From Morinoia aosen (taxonomy: Eukaryota > Arthropoda > Malacostraca > Amphipoda > Talitridae): 64,000 nt of DNA. Below the pieces are notes generated by a model. That model saw only the letters and a list, made by a program, of their open reading frames with translations, was not told the DNA's origin and ran no database searches. The stretch lies in the NCBI GenBank assembly GCA_030386875.1, contig CM059567.1, forward strand, positions 85,243,130 to 85,307,129, written 5' to 3'. Within the stretch, counting starts at the first letter, position 1. Each line of letters opens with the position of its first letter. The position numbers and the translations under genes were made by a program. Of the stretch, positions 21,359 to 33,600 are shown one piece after another.

Positions 21359-23738
21359 GTAAGTATTGTGATGTCGAATTTAATCAATGATTATCACCAA
21401 ATATGTCCACAAATGTCTACAAAAATATTGAAATAAAGATTTCATAGCAACACCGATCGCTCTCATAAACGCTACACAAGTTACTATAAGCGAGTTAAAG
21501 GTCATTATTTCTGGCTCTTCCTTAGTGAGAGGAGAGCATAATTAAATGGCGTGTAGCCTGTGTAGTTACGCGTAGATACTGATCATTACTCACCGGGAGT
21601 TTGTAACGATATGTAGATTTAATCTTTGAAAGAAATATACAAGAGCGATCCACTGAGTACTAATGTACGATTCCGTTTAATTACAATTTATAGTTGTACA
21701 TTCGTACCCAGATATATTCCTGCTATAGCAATAAAAATGCTGCCATCCATTCTAATTCCGTGTTAGTCGATGTGAAGAAATGTAGGATCCACGTACAATA
21801 GACAATAATAATACAAGAAACAGTGTTTCTAATTAACTACTGATTTTATTTGTATATGTTTACAATTACAATAAGAGTTGTATTAGACTATGTTGTAGAG
21901 ACTATGTGGGCTCAACTTGTCGAGCGAGGAGGCCGAGTTTTGTTGGTCTTTATGGCGAGTACGTACATGAATTGATATTTTAAATGTATTGGAGCACTTT
22001 ACCCACATTCCGTGAGAACCAGAACCAAGAATCATCCGAGATTGGGAGCCAGTTTTGAGTGAGTATTTTGGACATAAAAACAACGGCCTCTTAACTTGCT
22101 TGACTTTGATTTCATCGCTGGTCCCAAATCTCTCACGAATATTTCTTCAATAGCGGTATTTTGATGTCAAATTAGGCCTGAGTTTTATAACCATTTTTTT
22201 ATATTCCCGTACGACTTGGGATCATGAAGAGGTAGAATAGACAAAGCCGAATGACGTTGTAAAAGAGTACTTAAATTAGCCCGGTTGAAAGGAACGCGCA
22301 TTTCTTCGTCAACCCACGAACAACAGCTCACAAAACAATTTCTGCGGTCGACGCGTCCTCCACTCTGTAATGTAGCCAACTTTTGAAGTGAAATCGTTTC
22401 AAGACTCAGCTAAAAAAATGAGGTAAATTTCAATTTATTTTCATGGTAATAAGCAGTAATAGATTACGAAGAAAGGTTGGAATAATCGTGTTCGAATTCA
22501 AATCGCCAGGCGAGCTAGCTAAAGAATTTGCGTAAATTGTTTGCAGTTATGGGTATCGCGATTTACGTATGAAATTTCATTCCCCTTTGGCATGTAATTA
22601 ATTCAAAGGTTTGCTATTATAATGCACAACTTCAAAACCTAATGCCACCACTTCATTGGTTAGCTATCGCTTCTGTTGATTTCAGGACGAAAAAGTCTCT
22701 CATTTCCCATGTCTTGTCTTTTTTACCACACTAATACGAAGTAGCTGATTTTTTCCATCGTTCCACGTTGTTTGCTACTTAATTAAAGCTATATATTTTC
22801 TTCATTCATGAAAGCGTTGAAAATAAAGCTTTGGAAACGGTGATCATTCGAAATCAGATTTGTGGAGACTCGCACGAAATCATTCGGAAAAACTGTAAAA
22901 TTGGATCTTAGTTAGGTTTCTATAATATAAAAGGTATTTAGTAAGAAAATCAAACCTACGAAAGTACCATCACATATTACATTTCTTATTCACCTAGGGA
23001 CACGCACGGAACAGCGCAGTTAGCAGGGCTTGGGTCATGGAATATTTACACATGTGCGGTCCTGTGCTCTGACTCATTTGTGAAGTGAACTCAGATATTG
23101 CAGTACACATTCATTTTGAGCAATGAAGCTGATGAAGCAGGCTTTTTGCCTCATTTGCGAGCGGTGAACTGTAAACTGAGAGATATCGAGTGTCATTTAG
23201 CCAGCACTTCAAAAAAGTCTTATGATACTCTTGTTTTAAGAAATAATTTAAATAAGAACTAAACGCTTCTTCCAGAAAAGATCTGAATCTTGGAACACAC
23301 GAATTGGCGTCTTTAAAATTGAATTTATAAACTGGATGCGACACTCGAGCAGAACAGACTGAACAATAGGCCATTTTGTGAAATATTATAATTCACTGCG
23401 ATTTGAAGCTGTGAAAAGGATTCCTACTATATTTTCAGTTCTACTGCGTTCACCCAAAATGGCTATAATAATACAAATCCTCGCCTACAGTTAAACAAAC
23501 GACAGTAAAAGTGGCCTTACGTGCAAATGCGACAAAATAAGGAGAGAAGTGTGGCGAAAATTTTTGTATAGGACGGCTTAGACGATTTTTTTTTTAAATC
23601 AACGAGAGATTGTTACATTACTGGGAGAACTTCACTCGGTCTTTGCAATTCTCTTTTCTATATGCTGAGAAAATGTTAGCAATATTACTCTCTGATGGAA
23701 TGCATGTGCATAAAAGCTCTATGTTTTATTTTTTTTAG
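21359..23738. other. no supported gene
   Basis: AT-rich sequence. The minus-strand frame at 23,111-23,374 (87 codons, start MAYCSVCSARVSH) is the most protein-like but has no recognised domain. Confidence 0.4.
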
Positions 23739-23835
23739 TTGTCATAGAAATATTGCCGTAGAAGTCTCTTCACGTGCTGCCTGGCATGCACTACACCTGG
23801 TACTGGGTGGTGACTTGCAGAAATTTCAGCAGTGA
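23739..23835 (+). CDS. candidate terminal exon
   Basis: A T8 tract ending in TTTTAG is followed by one base and a frame reading CHRNIAVEVSSRAAWHALHL, then VLGGDLQKFQQ and TGA at 23,833-23,835. The segment is richer in GC than its flanks. AATAAATAA lies about 250 nt downstream. The product is unknown and no upstream partner exon with matching phase was identified. Confidence 0.28.
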
Positions 23836-26703
23836 ACATGTACATGTCCTACCATCAACATTTTGATTCCGAATCCACAGTCTATGTCATTAATTTGTTT
23901 CTGCGAATGGTCATCTACAATATAAGGCCGTTTTACGAAATCGTTTCAAATACTCTAAAACACAGATATGACCTCCCGTGTGAAATCTGGTTTTGGTCTC
24001 CAATGCATAGGACGCAATAGTTCTACAAAATGCTTGACACGAACTGAAGATGAAAATGCTTCAACTCCCTCATGAATTGAATATAATAAATAATTGCTAT
24101 TATTTTCGTTTGATACATACCAAGAAGTCTTTATTTCACAGTCAAATTTTATTTATTCACAGAAATTATAATTAACCCCGTGAAGTAGGACATGTGAAAG
24201 AAAAGGAAATTCAATGAGCATTAGCAACATACCTAAGGATTTTCAAATGTACTCCTCACTGAGGAATGCCAAACAATTCATGTTGGGGTTGGCATCTGGA
24301 GCAAAGCATGAGTGAAGAAGAGACAACCTCGTTTCGCTTGCTGCTGCTGTGTGATTTTTTTGGGGAAGAAATTCCTATAAGTGAGCTTGTTCAACTTTTT
24401 AGCGTACTTTAAAGGGAAACTCTTGGCAAATGTTTTTACTCGCTTGCAACGAAATTTCAATCTTGATACTTGAGTAAAGACCCGACACCTAAAATTTAAC
24501 TTTACGTTTGATTTCCATAAACATATTTATTCCCTCAGGTTTGATTTTTATGGTGTCCAGATGCGTCCCCTCTCTGTGAAATTTTCGTTTGGACCCTAGT
24601 TTCGTGGTATACTTTCCAAAAAATGTAGAAAAGCAGCTTAGTTATTATTACTTGAAGTTCTATAAGTTATTTATATACACGGAAATATTTTGGCATTATA
24701 GCTAATTGTCATATCGAATATCAGATAAATAAATATTTTGACATTGAGGAAGCTTCTTCTAATTTTTTGAAACCACATTCGCCTCCAATTTTTTCACTGA
24801 AATAAATTTTAAGCAAGAAAAACGGTAAACAAATGAATGAAACACATGCTTTGTGATTCATGAAAGATGGGTCAAGAATAAACCAAGATTGAATAGTATC
24901 GAGAAGTTTAATTTCATGTCAATGCTCACCGTGGGGTTACACGTGTTTGGCGTATGCACCCTGAATGTAAAAATAATGACTGCAGTCCTGGGACTGAAAA
25001 AATGATAAAAATTACAAATTTGGATGAGTTAACGAAATCAATTTTACGATACTAAATTAAGACTGCTATTTCAACCGATACTAATTATAGTGCTTGACAT
25101 TCAATAAATCATTCTTCGCCCTAAATAAGATGTTTACCTTAAAAGCTATTCAAGTATCACACTGCATGTCCGGAAGAATTTTCCCTCTTGTGTCCACGGG
25201 TGTACTTCAGAGCTTCAGTTCTTGTGTGTGATAGATCAAACAGATATTCATATAAGTCTTACGGATAATTCGTGATGTTGAGAACCAGCAATGGGGATGA
25301 TCACACAGACTGACAAAAATCTTGTGCAATTTACAACAATTTTTCGTATTTCTTTCGAAGTGTGTGTCGGTGGAATGTGAACGGTCGGTCTGTGAAATGT
25401 TTCCTTACTTTTCTTAAAATCAACAGCCATTTTTTATTGGGCAATGTTTATTAGTATTTTTTATTTTGATATAAGTCTGAATTCACATAACTAAAAAACA
25501 AAATAAGCATAAAGCATGCCACGTTCCCTGGTTTAACCGAAAACAATTCAACTATGTTACCACGCAAGACTTTAAAACCTGTCATCTCAAACATTTTCCA
25601 GAGTGAGAAACTACGGGCCGATTTGATACACGTCGTTCTTCAGAATTACAATTATATTTTTTGAGAAGTCAAACCCGCTCGGATTTTTTCAGCTAAGTTC
25701 ATGTCGTAAACATTCCTCCCAGATTTTGAAGAAAAAATTCTGTTTTTGGTTTAGGTGATGTTCTAAGTGTTTCTACAAACTTTTGATAGGAGTAACAAAT
25801 AGTTCATGTAATTTACTTTTATTTCATAACAGTATCTTTCGCGATATTGAACTTTACGTTGCTTATGAATAAATATGGTTGAAGATTAAACAAAAAAGTG
25901 TATAATGACTCTAAAATGAAATGAGTTTGATCATAGATGTATTTATTTGAAACACATTTCAGTTTTACGTCACACGGATGAAAAGTTGTATATAAAATTT
26001 GCAAACATGAGGAGAAGGAATTTTTTACGATCTTATCACTAAGAGCATGAATGAAATCAATAAAAAACTTCTTAGAAGATCCGATGACACATTTGTCTGC
26101 GATAGGCATTGATGAAAAATTATTGTGTATGAACAATAATCATATCATTGTGAAAATTAACCGCATAAGTAAATTTAAACAATTGTGTCGCAAAAACGTG
26201 TGCCACTTTTGGAAGCAAAAAGCTTGCCATGAAGTAAGAGATTTTGACGAAAGTTTAACCGTTGAAATTTTAATAATTCAGCCTTCGTGAAAATGCTGGT
26301 TGTCTTGGACAAGCCGTAAATAGCTTCTCAGGCTTGGCCAAGGAGGAACATGGTGCCCGGATATCTTCCGGAATAATAAAACCACTCTAATTTCGGATAA
26401 TCCTCACTTGAAAATTTTATTTTAACTGTAGCATGAGAACAACAATAATTGTACAGCTAATGAACTCTATAACGCTATCAACATCATGACAAACTATTTC
26501 ACACAGTTCAAGTTTTATTTTCCCTTTACCGAACAAACACACACAACCTTAGGAGTTATGAAACTTACATCTATGGTGGCCTGACCGCATTGAAATCTAA
26601 ATAATCTAAAAGGTCCACTCTGAAGGAAATAAACAAAACGAACAAGTTATTAATTCCTATCGGCAGGCTGCTAGTTCATGACAGCTCGTTAAAATGTTCG
26701 TTC
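23836..26703. other. no supported gene
   Basis: AT-rich spacer with unassigned short frames, such as 25,819-26,136 on the minus strand. No repeats or RNA genes are seen before the minisatellite. Confidence 0.45.
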
Positions 26704-27029
26704 AGACCCAGGCAAGCGCTGAAACACCCAGGCACAGGCTTAAACACCCAGGCACAGGCTTAATTAAACGCCCAGGCATACGCTGAAACACCCAGGCACA
26801 GGCTTAAACGCCCAGGCACACGCTGAAACACCCAGGCACACGCCCATAAACACCCAAGCACACGCCTAAACACCCAGGCACACGCTTAAACACCCAGGCA
26901 CACGCTTAACTACCCAGGCACACGCCTAAACACCCAGACACACACCTAAACACCCAGGCACATGCTGAAACACCCAGGCACACGCTTAAACACCCAGGCA
27001 CACGCTGAAACACCCAGGCACACGCTTAA
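26704..27029. repeat. 20-bp minisatellite, 16 units
   Basis: The consensus unit is ACACCCAGGCACACGCTTAA. Sixteen units run head to tail; most are exactly 20 bp, one carries a 4-bp TTAA insertion and one a 2-bp insertion. Units alternate between endings CTTAA, CTGAA and CCTAA. The period is not a multiple of three and each unit contains stops, so it is not coding. It is distinctly GC-richer than the surroundings. Confidence 0.95.
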
Positions 27030-29861
27030 ACACTGCAATGCAGACAAATAATGCCGTGAAAAATTAGAAAAGCACCGAACCCAAGTATCTAAGTAACACA
27101 TTGGAGCGCAGCTTCGTAAAACAGTTCTCTGTCCTTAGGTTCGCTTGCTCGACAAATGCTTAATGCATATTCTCACATTTATTCAAGAAAGCATTTCTTT
27201 AATACATATCTTATTCCTAGCAATTTAACGAACGCACGGGTAAACAGTTAAGCAGTAACACAGATTAAGCAATAATACAGTTGAACAATACACCGATTAT
27301 GGCATAGAAATTTCAGCGAGGGCAGTTTCAGCTAGATCCGTGAAAGAAATACATTTAATTTAGGGCAGCGGACTTCGGCTGCTATCGGGTGTTGCCACAA
27401 AGAAAGGTAATATTCACGGTGACCGTGTCACTGGTACTTTTACGCATTTCATTCGTTCGATCAATAATGGCCTCATTTTGGATCGTTGTATAACTCCACA
27501 TTACAGTTCCAACGTAGAAGTTCAGCCACAATGGTCTGGAATGAATTGGTGTTTGCAGTGCTGTAAAATAACTGGGAGCTAATCTTACATGACAGATAAA
27601 TTGAATTCTCAATAAGTAGAAAAAATACAATTTTAGAAAAATTCTAAAATCGAGTTTAGAAGAATTGAATAGCCATGGCTGAGCAATGACTTCAGGCTAT
27701 TTTTCTACCGAGTCATCGGGTAGGGAATAAGATGATAAAAAAACGAGACATGAACGATTTGTTCTGAGTATTCGCTCAAAATAGGGAAAACTGATCAATC
27801 CTTATTCAAGTACATTAGTGTTATATAGCTAGTAACAACATCGTTAAAATTTTAATTGGAGAAACACAGCATATTATCCATAGAGATTGCAATCATCATG
27901 GAATTAAATAAATAAATAATTTCCTTTTTATTTTGGATCAGCCTTCAAACCTCATAAATATTTATTTTTGTTTTTTTGCGTGAGCGTGTAAATTATCTTG
28001 GGCACAAAATGAATCTTGACCTAATAATGTTGAAATATTAGAAATGAGTCATGATTGCGTTCCCTCAGTCGGTTCGACTAACTAGGTTAAAAGAGTACGA
28101 TCAAACATTAGGTATCAGTTGGGTAAAACCGGCAGTTTTTCATAATACCTAGAAATAAAGTCAATGGTAAATTAGAGCGCCGATACAACGATGATAATAC
28201 AAGGGTGAACAGTATAGAAAAGTTGGGGGTAACTGTGTATTTTGAATAATACCAAGTTAAATTCAACTGAGCAAGACGTTCATGTCAATTTTTTCTACCA
28301 TACATATGAACCGTTGGCCAGGCCCAGCTACCTCGGCCCGCGTACGTCACTGCATGTGTGCATAAGTGGGCGCAGTGTGCTGACATATTTGTCAAGCTGA
28401 TTCGAATCTCGTAGCAAACACTCGGTGGCCGCAATTAGAACAATGAAGACGCCTAGCTCGTCATTGATTTTTCAAGGTTAGAAAACTTGTGAACTGTGCG
28501 GCCAAAGTCTCAGTTCGAGTAAGCTTTCAATATGTCTTCAGGTGCGTTTTCGGATATTGGATACAAAATACGTTTAGACTTGCAGCGCTATCTGATTTAG
28601 ACAACTGCATAAAAAGTTGAAATACCTAAATTTAGTTTTTTTCTATTTTAGCACAGCACTGAACATCTTGTTTCTTTCAGAGATGTTGAGTCTCAAACCT
28701 ATTCGAGAATTCTAATTCACTCATACATACTTCTTCTACAGTAAAATAAAATGAAAGCCCAATCACTTGTTCAATTCTCTTCTCAAGCCCGAAGAGAATA
28801 AAATGATAAGCCTTGTGTGAAGGAAATGAGATGAACTAACTTTATAAATTTAAAATATGTTTCTTTTGTTGAATTCGATGATTTGATTTTAGTTTTTTAA
28901 AGTTTTTTGATGAATGAAAATTTAAGAAAATTACAGCTGGTAACACGTAAATAGTATTTGCAATTGCCTTCTTGCTGATTTTTATAAGTTACTAGTGCAC
29001 CCCTGATTTTTAAAAGGTGGGGAGGAGGTGATGTTTCGCTAGAAGGTCGAGGTGTAGGGTTTTTTGGTGTACGCGATCCGTCATAAATGACTGGAATCGA
29101 TTATTTTCTTAAAAATATACATCAGGTGTGGATCAAAAACAAATACATCCAACCCAACAGAACCCGCGATTAAAATACTCTTAATCTTGTGCATTGGTGA
29201 AACTCCTATCAAAAATAGTCATTAAGCTTCCTTGACAGCGTTATAAAGTTGCCGACCAACTGGGCTTTATACATGGCTTCCCCACGATTTTCTATGCTAT
29301 TCAATGGCTTTCCAATACTTTCCCAAGTCTCAACCGCTGATATTCTGTACAACCTAAATACACCTGATATTCATTCCGACTCCTAATCTGTTGGGTTTAA
29401 GGCACCGAAATTGTGGAGTTGATGAAGCTTGTATCACAGATACGTTCATCTCACACTACGGGCTGGTGGGTGGACACAGACGGACGGACGGACGCACGCG
29501 GCTCCTTTTATTATAGTGATTCGTTCGGCAGCGCAAACCTGCTGGCGCTGAGCGGCGGTACAGAAGTGCACGCCGAGGAAGTAGCCTATTCCAATCGAGA
29601 GAAAAGTATTCGGAAACGTAAGATTAATAAAATAAAAAGAGCGAATAAATTTCAAGTTTTGTGAAAATAGCACTTGAAATTTTTTTGAGTTCCACGCCCA
29701 GTAAACCTGATATTTGAATCTGATGAAAGAGAGCAGAAATATAATAAATATGGTCACACTGGCTTTACTGTGACTTTTAGCAATAATAATATAGCCCCTA
29801 AGTAAGCGATGTATATATATATAACTTATTGGGTAAATAAGTGAATTGGTAATAAGTACAT
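27030..29861. other. no supported gene
   Basis: AT-rich sequence. A GC-richer patch at 29,450-29,600 contains GACGGACGGACGCACGC, the kind of low-complexity tract seen in LINE 3' regions, but no retrotransposon coding sequence was found. Frames at 29,413-29,664 (plus) and 29,446-29,871 (minus) overlap it and are unassigned. Confidence 0.4.
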
Positions 29862-29948
29862 AAATATACATATATATATTTATATTGGTATATATATAAA
29901 TAAATATATATTTATATATATATATATATTCATATATATATATATATC
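29862..29948. repeat. AT-dinucleotide microsatellite
   Basis: Impure (TA)n tract interrupted by TTTATATT and AAATAAAT. Confidence 0.9.
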
Positions 29949-30127
29949 ATGCATAAATGCATGTGTCAATGTAATTGAGTAATCATATTTTTATATGTAC
30001 GGTATGTATTTTTATACGTACTGTAAATATTTAAGTGCCATGGAAGATTGAGGAAGTTGTTATTGCGTCACAACTTCTAAGAGCTGTAGATAAATGAATT
30101 ATCGATTTTCCTAATGATTTGTAAGAC

Positions 30128-30160
30128 CTACCGTCTCACCCACTACGGGTGAGACGGTAG
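30128..30160. repeat. 14-bp perfect hairpin
   Basis: CTACCGTCTCACCC and GGGTGAGACGGTAG are perfect inverted copies separated by ACTAC. About 25 bp on lies a second short palindrome, GTTCGATATTCGAAC. The role is unknown; it could be the end of a small element. Confidence 0.85.
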
Positions 30161-30582
30161 CTTGAGAATTCAGCCAGCAAAAGTTCGATATTCGAACCTC
30201 AGGGAAATTTTTTTTTTTAAATTTCCCACTCCCACTTTGGATTTTAGCCGGTCTCCTTCTGAGAATCGGGGAAAGTTTATCGCGAATCCAATTCTGGCTT
30301 CGTCGATGTTCAGTGGTAGCCCGCTGAAAACCTGTCATGGTAGGGTAGACAGAACGGCAGCCATGCAGATGATTACGTTTCGCCGCGGAGCTGACGGCGT
30401 ACCGTGCCTTTCCCCAGCAGTGGCTTTCCGAACACCCGTTAATAGATACGGCAAAAAACTTGAGTAAAGTTTTTAAGTTTAGCGCCTATTCTCACGCGAA
30501 ACAATATTTTCTCTCGACTGTCTACCATTGTCATATTTACCCACAATTTCCTCTGAGCTGATCATACTTTTTTTGTTTACAG
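30161..30582 (+). other. GC-richer open region, no assigned product
   Basis: A 101-codon plus frame runs to 30,467 and includes a GC-richer patch at 30,290-30,430. There is no recognisable domain. The following 115 bp lead into a good acceptor at 30,582, so the region could be exon or untranslated leader, but nothing proves it. Confidence 0.2.
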
Positions 30583-30647
30583 CGAGCCTGACACAGAAAA
30601 TTCAGCGAGTACGGAGCGCAGCCCTGCAGATTAAAAAGTGTGCAAAG
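30583..30647 (+). CDS. candidate internal exon, 65 nt
   Basis: The acceptor CTTTTTTTGTTTACAG is strong and the donor AAG|GTACGT is good. Only the third frame is open: two leading bases, then SLTQKIQRVRSA and ALQIKKCAK, ending exactly at a codon. The peptide is basic and could be helical. The incoming phase matches the outgoing phase of 21,292-21,358. The gene is not identified. Confidence 0.35.
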
Positions 30648-33600
30648 GTACGTTTTTTTTAGTTGAAACTAAAGTGGGTCAAGTCTACGGAAAATAAAAT
30701 TCGGGTGGCGAGAGTTGATGCCTCCTTTGAAGTTACTTGCGGTTTCTATGCTTGTTGTTAGAATTGAGAGCTAATTTTGTAAAAATGATGTTGAACGCTC
30801 GTTCTCTCATACTGAAATACGCTCTCAAATCACCCTCTGCAAAAACACCAATGCGAGCAAATTTACATCGATGGTATATGAATAACCCTGTCAACAGATA
30901 AATATTTGCAGTAACCGAAAACACGTTGCAGCTTTTATCCTTTTTTGCCTGAAAACAGTTGATTTTACTCTTCATCCATCATCGAAAACTAGTTCGCTCA
31001 AATGAATCGAAAAAATCAGGTAATATAAACTAACAAATTTCGCTGAACTAAGAACTGCTTAAGATACACACGTGTCTATTAAAAAAAATGCATCGAAAAT
31101 TGTACATGGGCATAATATGCTGTGGAAAGAGATCACGTTTCTGCTTTTCACTAACAGGCTGCTACCACAATAGCGGTTTGATTTCGCGAAACGTATACTG
31201 ACCCAAACTTCAGCAGATGAGCGTATCAGGGTAAGCTCAAACAGACATTTGATTTCCATCTGAAGATGCTATTCATTTTCTGATTGGATTTTGTAAATCA
31301 TCACTGAAAAATTTACTGTGCTACTTTTACGAAAAAGTTGGGGATAAAGTCTAAATAAGGTAAGTTAGCGCAATAATTCAGTCGTAAATCAACGCATGGA
31401 AAATGTTTACTGCTAATAACTCGCTCGGTCTCTTTTGGTTTTGCAAATCCGTAGCTGAGTAATGACTCTGGTATTTAGAATATTTTTGAGAAGACGAAGT
31501 GAAAGCTACAGCTCTCGTGAAATTTAGGTTGTAGAGTTTGCAAAATCAAATTCAGATAATCATTCAGCTGTGACGTGAAGCTTGAATTGGGCAAAATGTT
31601 CACTTTTACACTTTTCGACACGAGCTCAATTTTAAAATTTTGATATGACAGTGGAAGAAATACAAATGAAAGAAGATTAGTGACACCGTATAAGAGGGTT
31701 TATTACAAATTTGTAAACGGTGGATCATATGAGTATTTACAAAAGATTAATTAGATTGTTTTCGAGGTAAGGGAAGGGAGCTGCACTCAATTCAGCCGAC
31801 TCATTTGCCTTCACTTCACGGTATTCTTCGATTTCAGTTCGCATCAGTCTCTAGTTTTTTGTGACAACCATGGTGAGCTATATCGCCTGTGAGATCCAAG
31901 ACCTAGGTTGGTGGTGCCTGCCTCTGAAGCAACGGACAATTTAGCGAATTGACTGCCTTTGTCTGGCTGGGTCAAAGAACTTAATGAGGTCTCGTCCAAG
32001 GACAAAGAATACTAAGCAGCCATCCATGGAGCTAATGTTTGCCAGTGGCTTTTTGTCCTCCAAAATGGACCTCATTTCTCCGCCTTGTGCCTCGAACTAT
32101 AAAAGATCAGGCAGAAGTGACGAGAAAATGAGAAAATCTCAAGTCGCTCAAGAAGAACACACCAGCCACTTGGGGCTTTAATTGAGTTCGGTGTAACAAC
32201 GGCGGTTAATGAGATCCGGAGGTGCTTCTGGCGTAAATGGTATCTATCTCAAGTGCACAAGTTCTTGTACCTCGAAATCTAATATCGCCCCTCGAGTGTT
32301 ATTGACTTGTAGAAGATAATATTGTAGGGCAAAAGATCTCCACCTTATCGTGACGAAGTTTGGGTAAATGATCACTTTCCTTTCTTCAGGAAAACAAGCT
32401 CATTTCACATCACGCATAATTTAATGAGTAAACACTCATATTGCTTCTCTTTGATGACCCTACGATGAGTAAATTGTTTTTATGAAGACGAATGTGTTTA
32501 AATAAATATTAATGCATCAAATCATAGATGAAGAGACTGCTTTTACAGTCGAGCCGAAATTGTATAAACACTTTTGTATTCGTGGGAGAGGAGGAGAGTT
32601 TGATGGAAACCAGAGTCCAATTTTATGAATTATAACACAGTTAAGCCAAGCTAAAAAATGGAAAAAAATGGGTTGGATATTCACTTTTAATTAAAGTGAC
32701 TTCATGATGTCACGCACGTACATTTTTCCCATTAGCCTGGAATATAATGACATTCGAAAATGAATCTTAATGCTTCGTTTAAAAAGAGGTTTAAGAAGAT
32801 GTGCAGGATTCATACGAGCCATACTGAAGCCATACGAGCCATTCAAAATGCAGGCATAATTACAAGTTTACGATATTACGATAATACCGGTTCACCCGCT
32901 TTTCAAAACCTCTGGAAAAATAAAAAATCATTCATCTGCAGCTCAATAAATTATCAATAAAATTCACGAAAACCTCAATAATAACTTAATTATAATTCAA
33001 TTCATTTGTTTGGGTATAAACGAGATTGTAGGATCTGTGACACGCATATTGAGTGTTGTACATGATCTAAAAAAAGGGGTAAATCAATACTGAACTTAGT
33101 TGAGGATGTTTCAATTGAAAGCCTGAACTTCAGAAATAAATAGAATATCCTGTATGAACTTGTATTTCCTATATATGCTTTATGTGTACATGCTCTCTTA
33201 ATTAACAAGAATTTTACCATTCCAGTGCATAAAGATCACTGGGGGTCACTGGTAAAAATGAGAAAATTTTCCTTTATTATATGAATGAGTAATGAGTACA
33301 ACACTTCAGGCAAAATAAGAAGAATTCTGAGAGATCATCTCAATAGATTGCTTATGCGGGAGGGAAACGAAAGAGTTAATGAGGTTGTGCTATGTTTCAC
33401 TGTACTTAGCTACACGGTAGAGCAGTTTATTTCTTATATATACCTTATTCATATGCGGAAGAAATGCGTTTGGCTACACAGGTGATAGAACGATGTAGTG
33501 AGTTTTAGTCAGTCGTAATTTTCTAAACTAGAGGAGGTAGCAAAAGTTTTTGTCTGGAACAACACAAAGGTGGCTCAGGTCAATAATAATAATAGTGTTC

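Noticed and set aside
26704..27029. CRISPR array
   Set aside because: Units abut with no unique spacers, and the context is eukaryotic. It is a minisatellite.
31330..31370. Perfect donor AAG|GTAAGT at about 31,360
   Set aside because: All three frames upstream contain nearby stops, so no coding exon can end there. An untranslated exon cannot be excluded but has no support.
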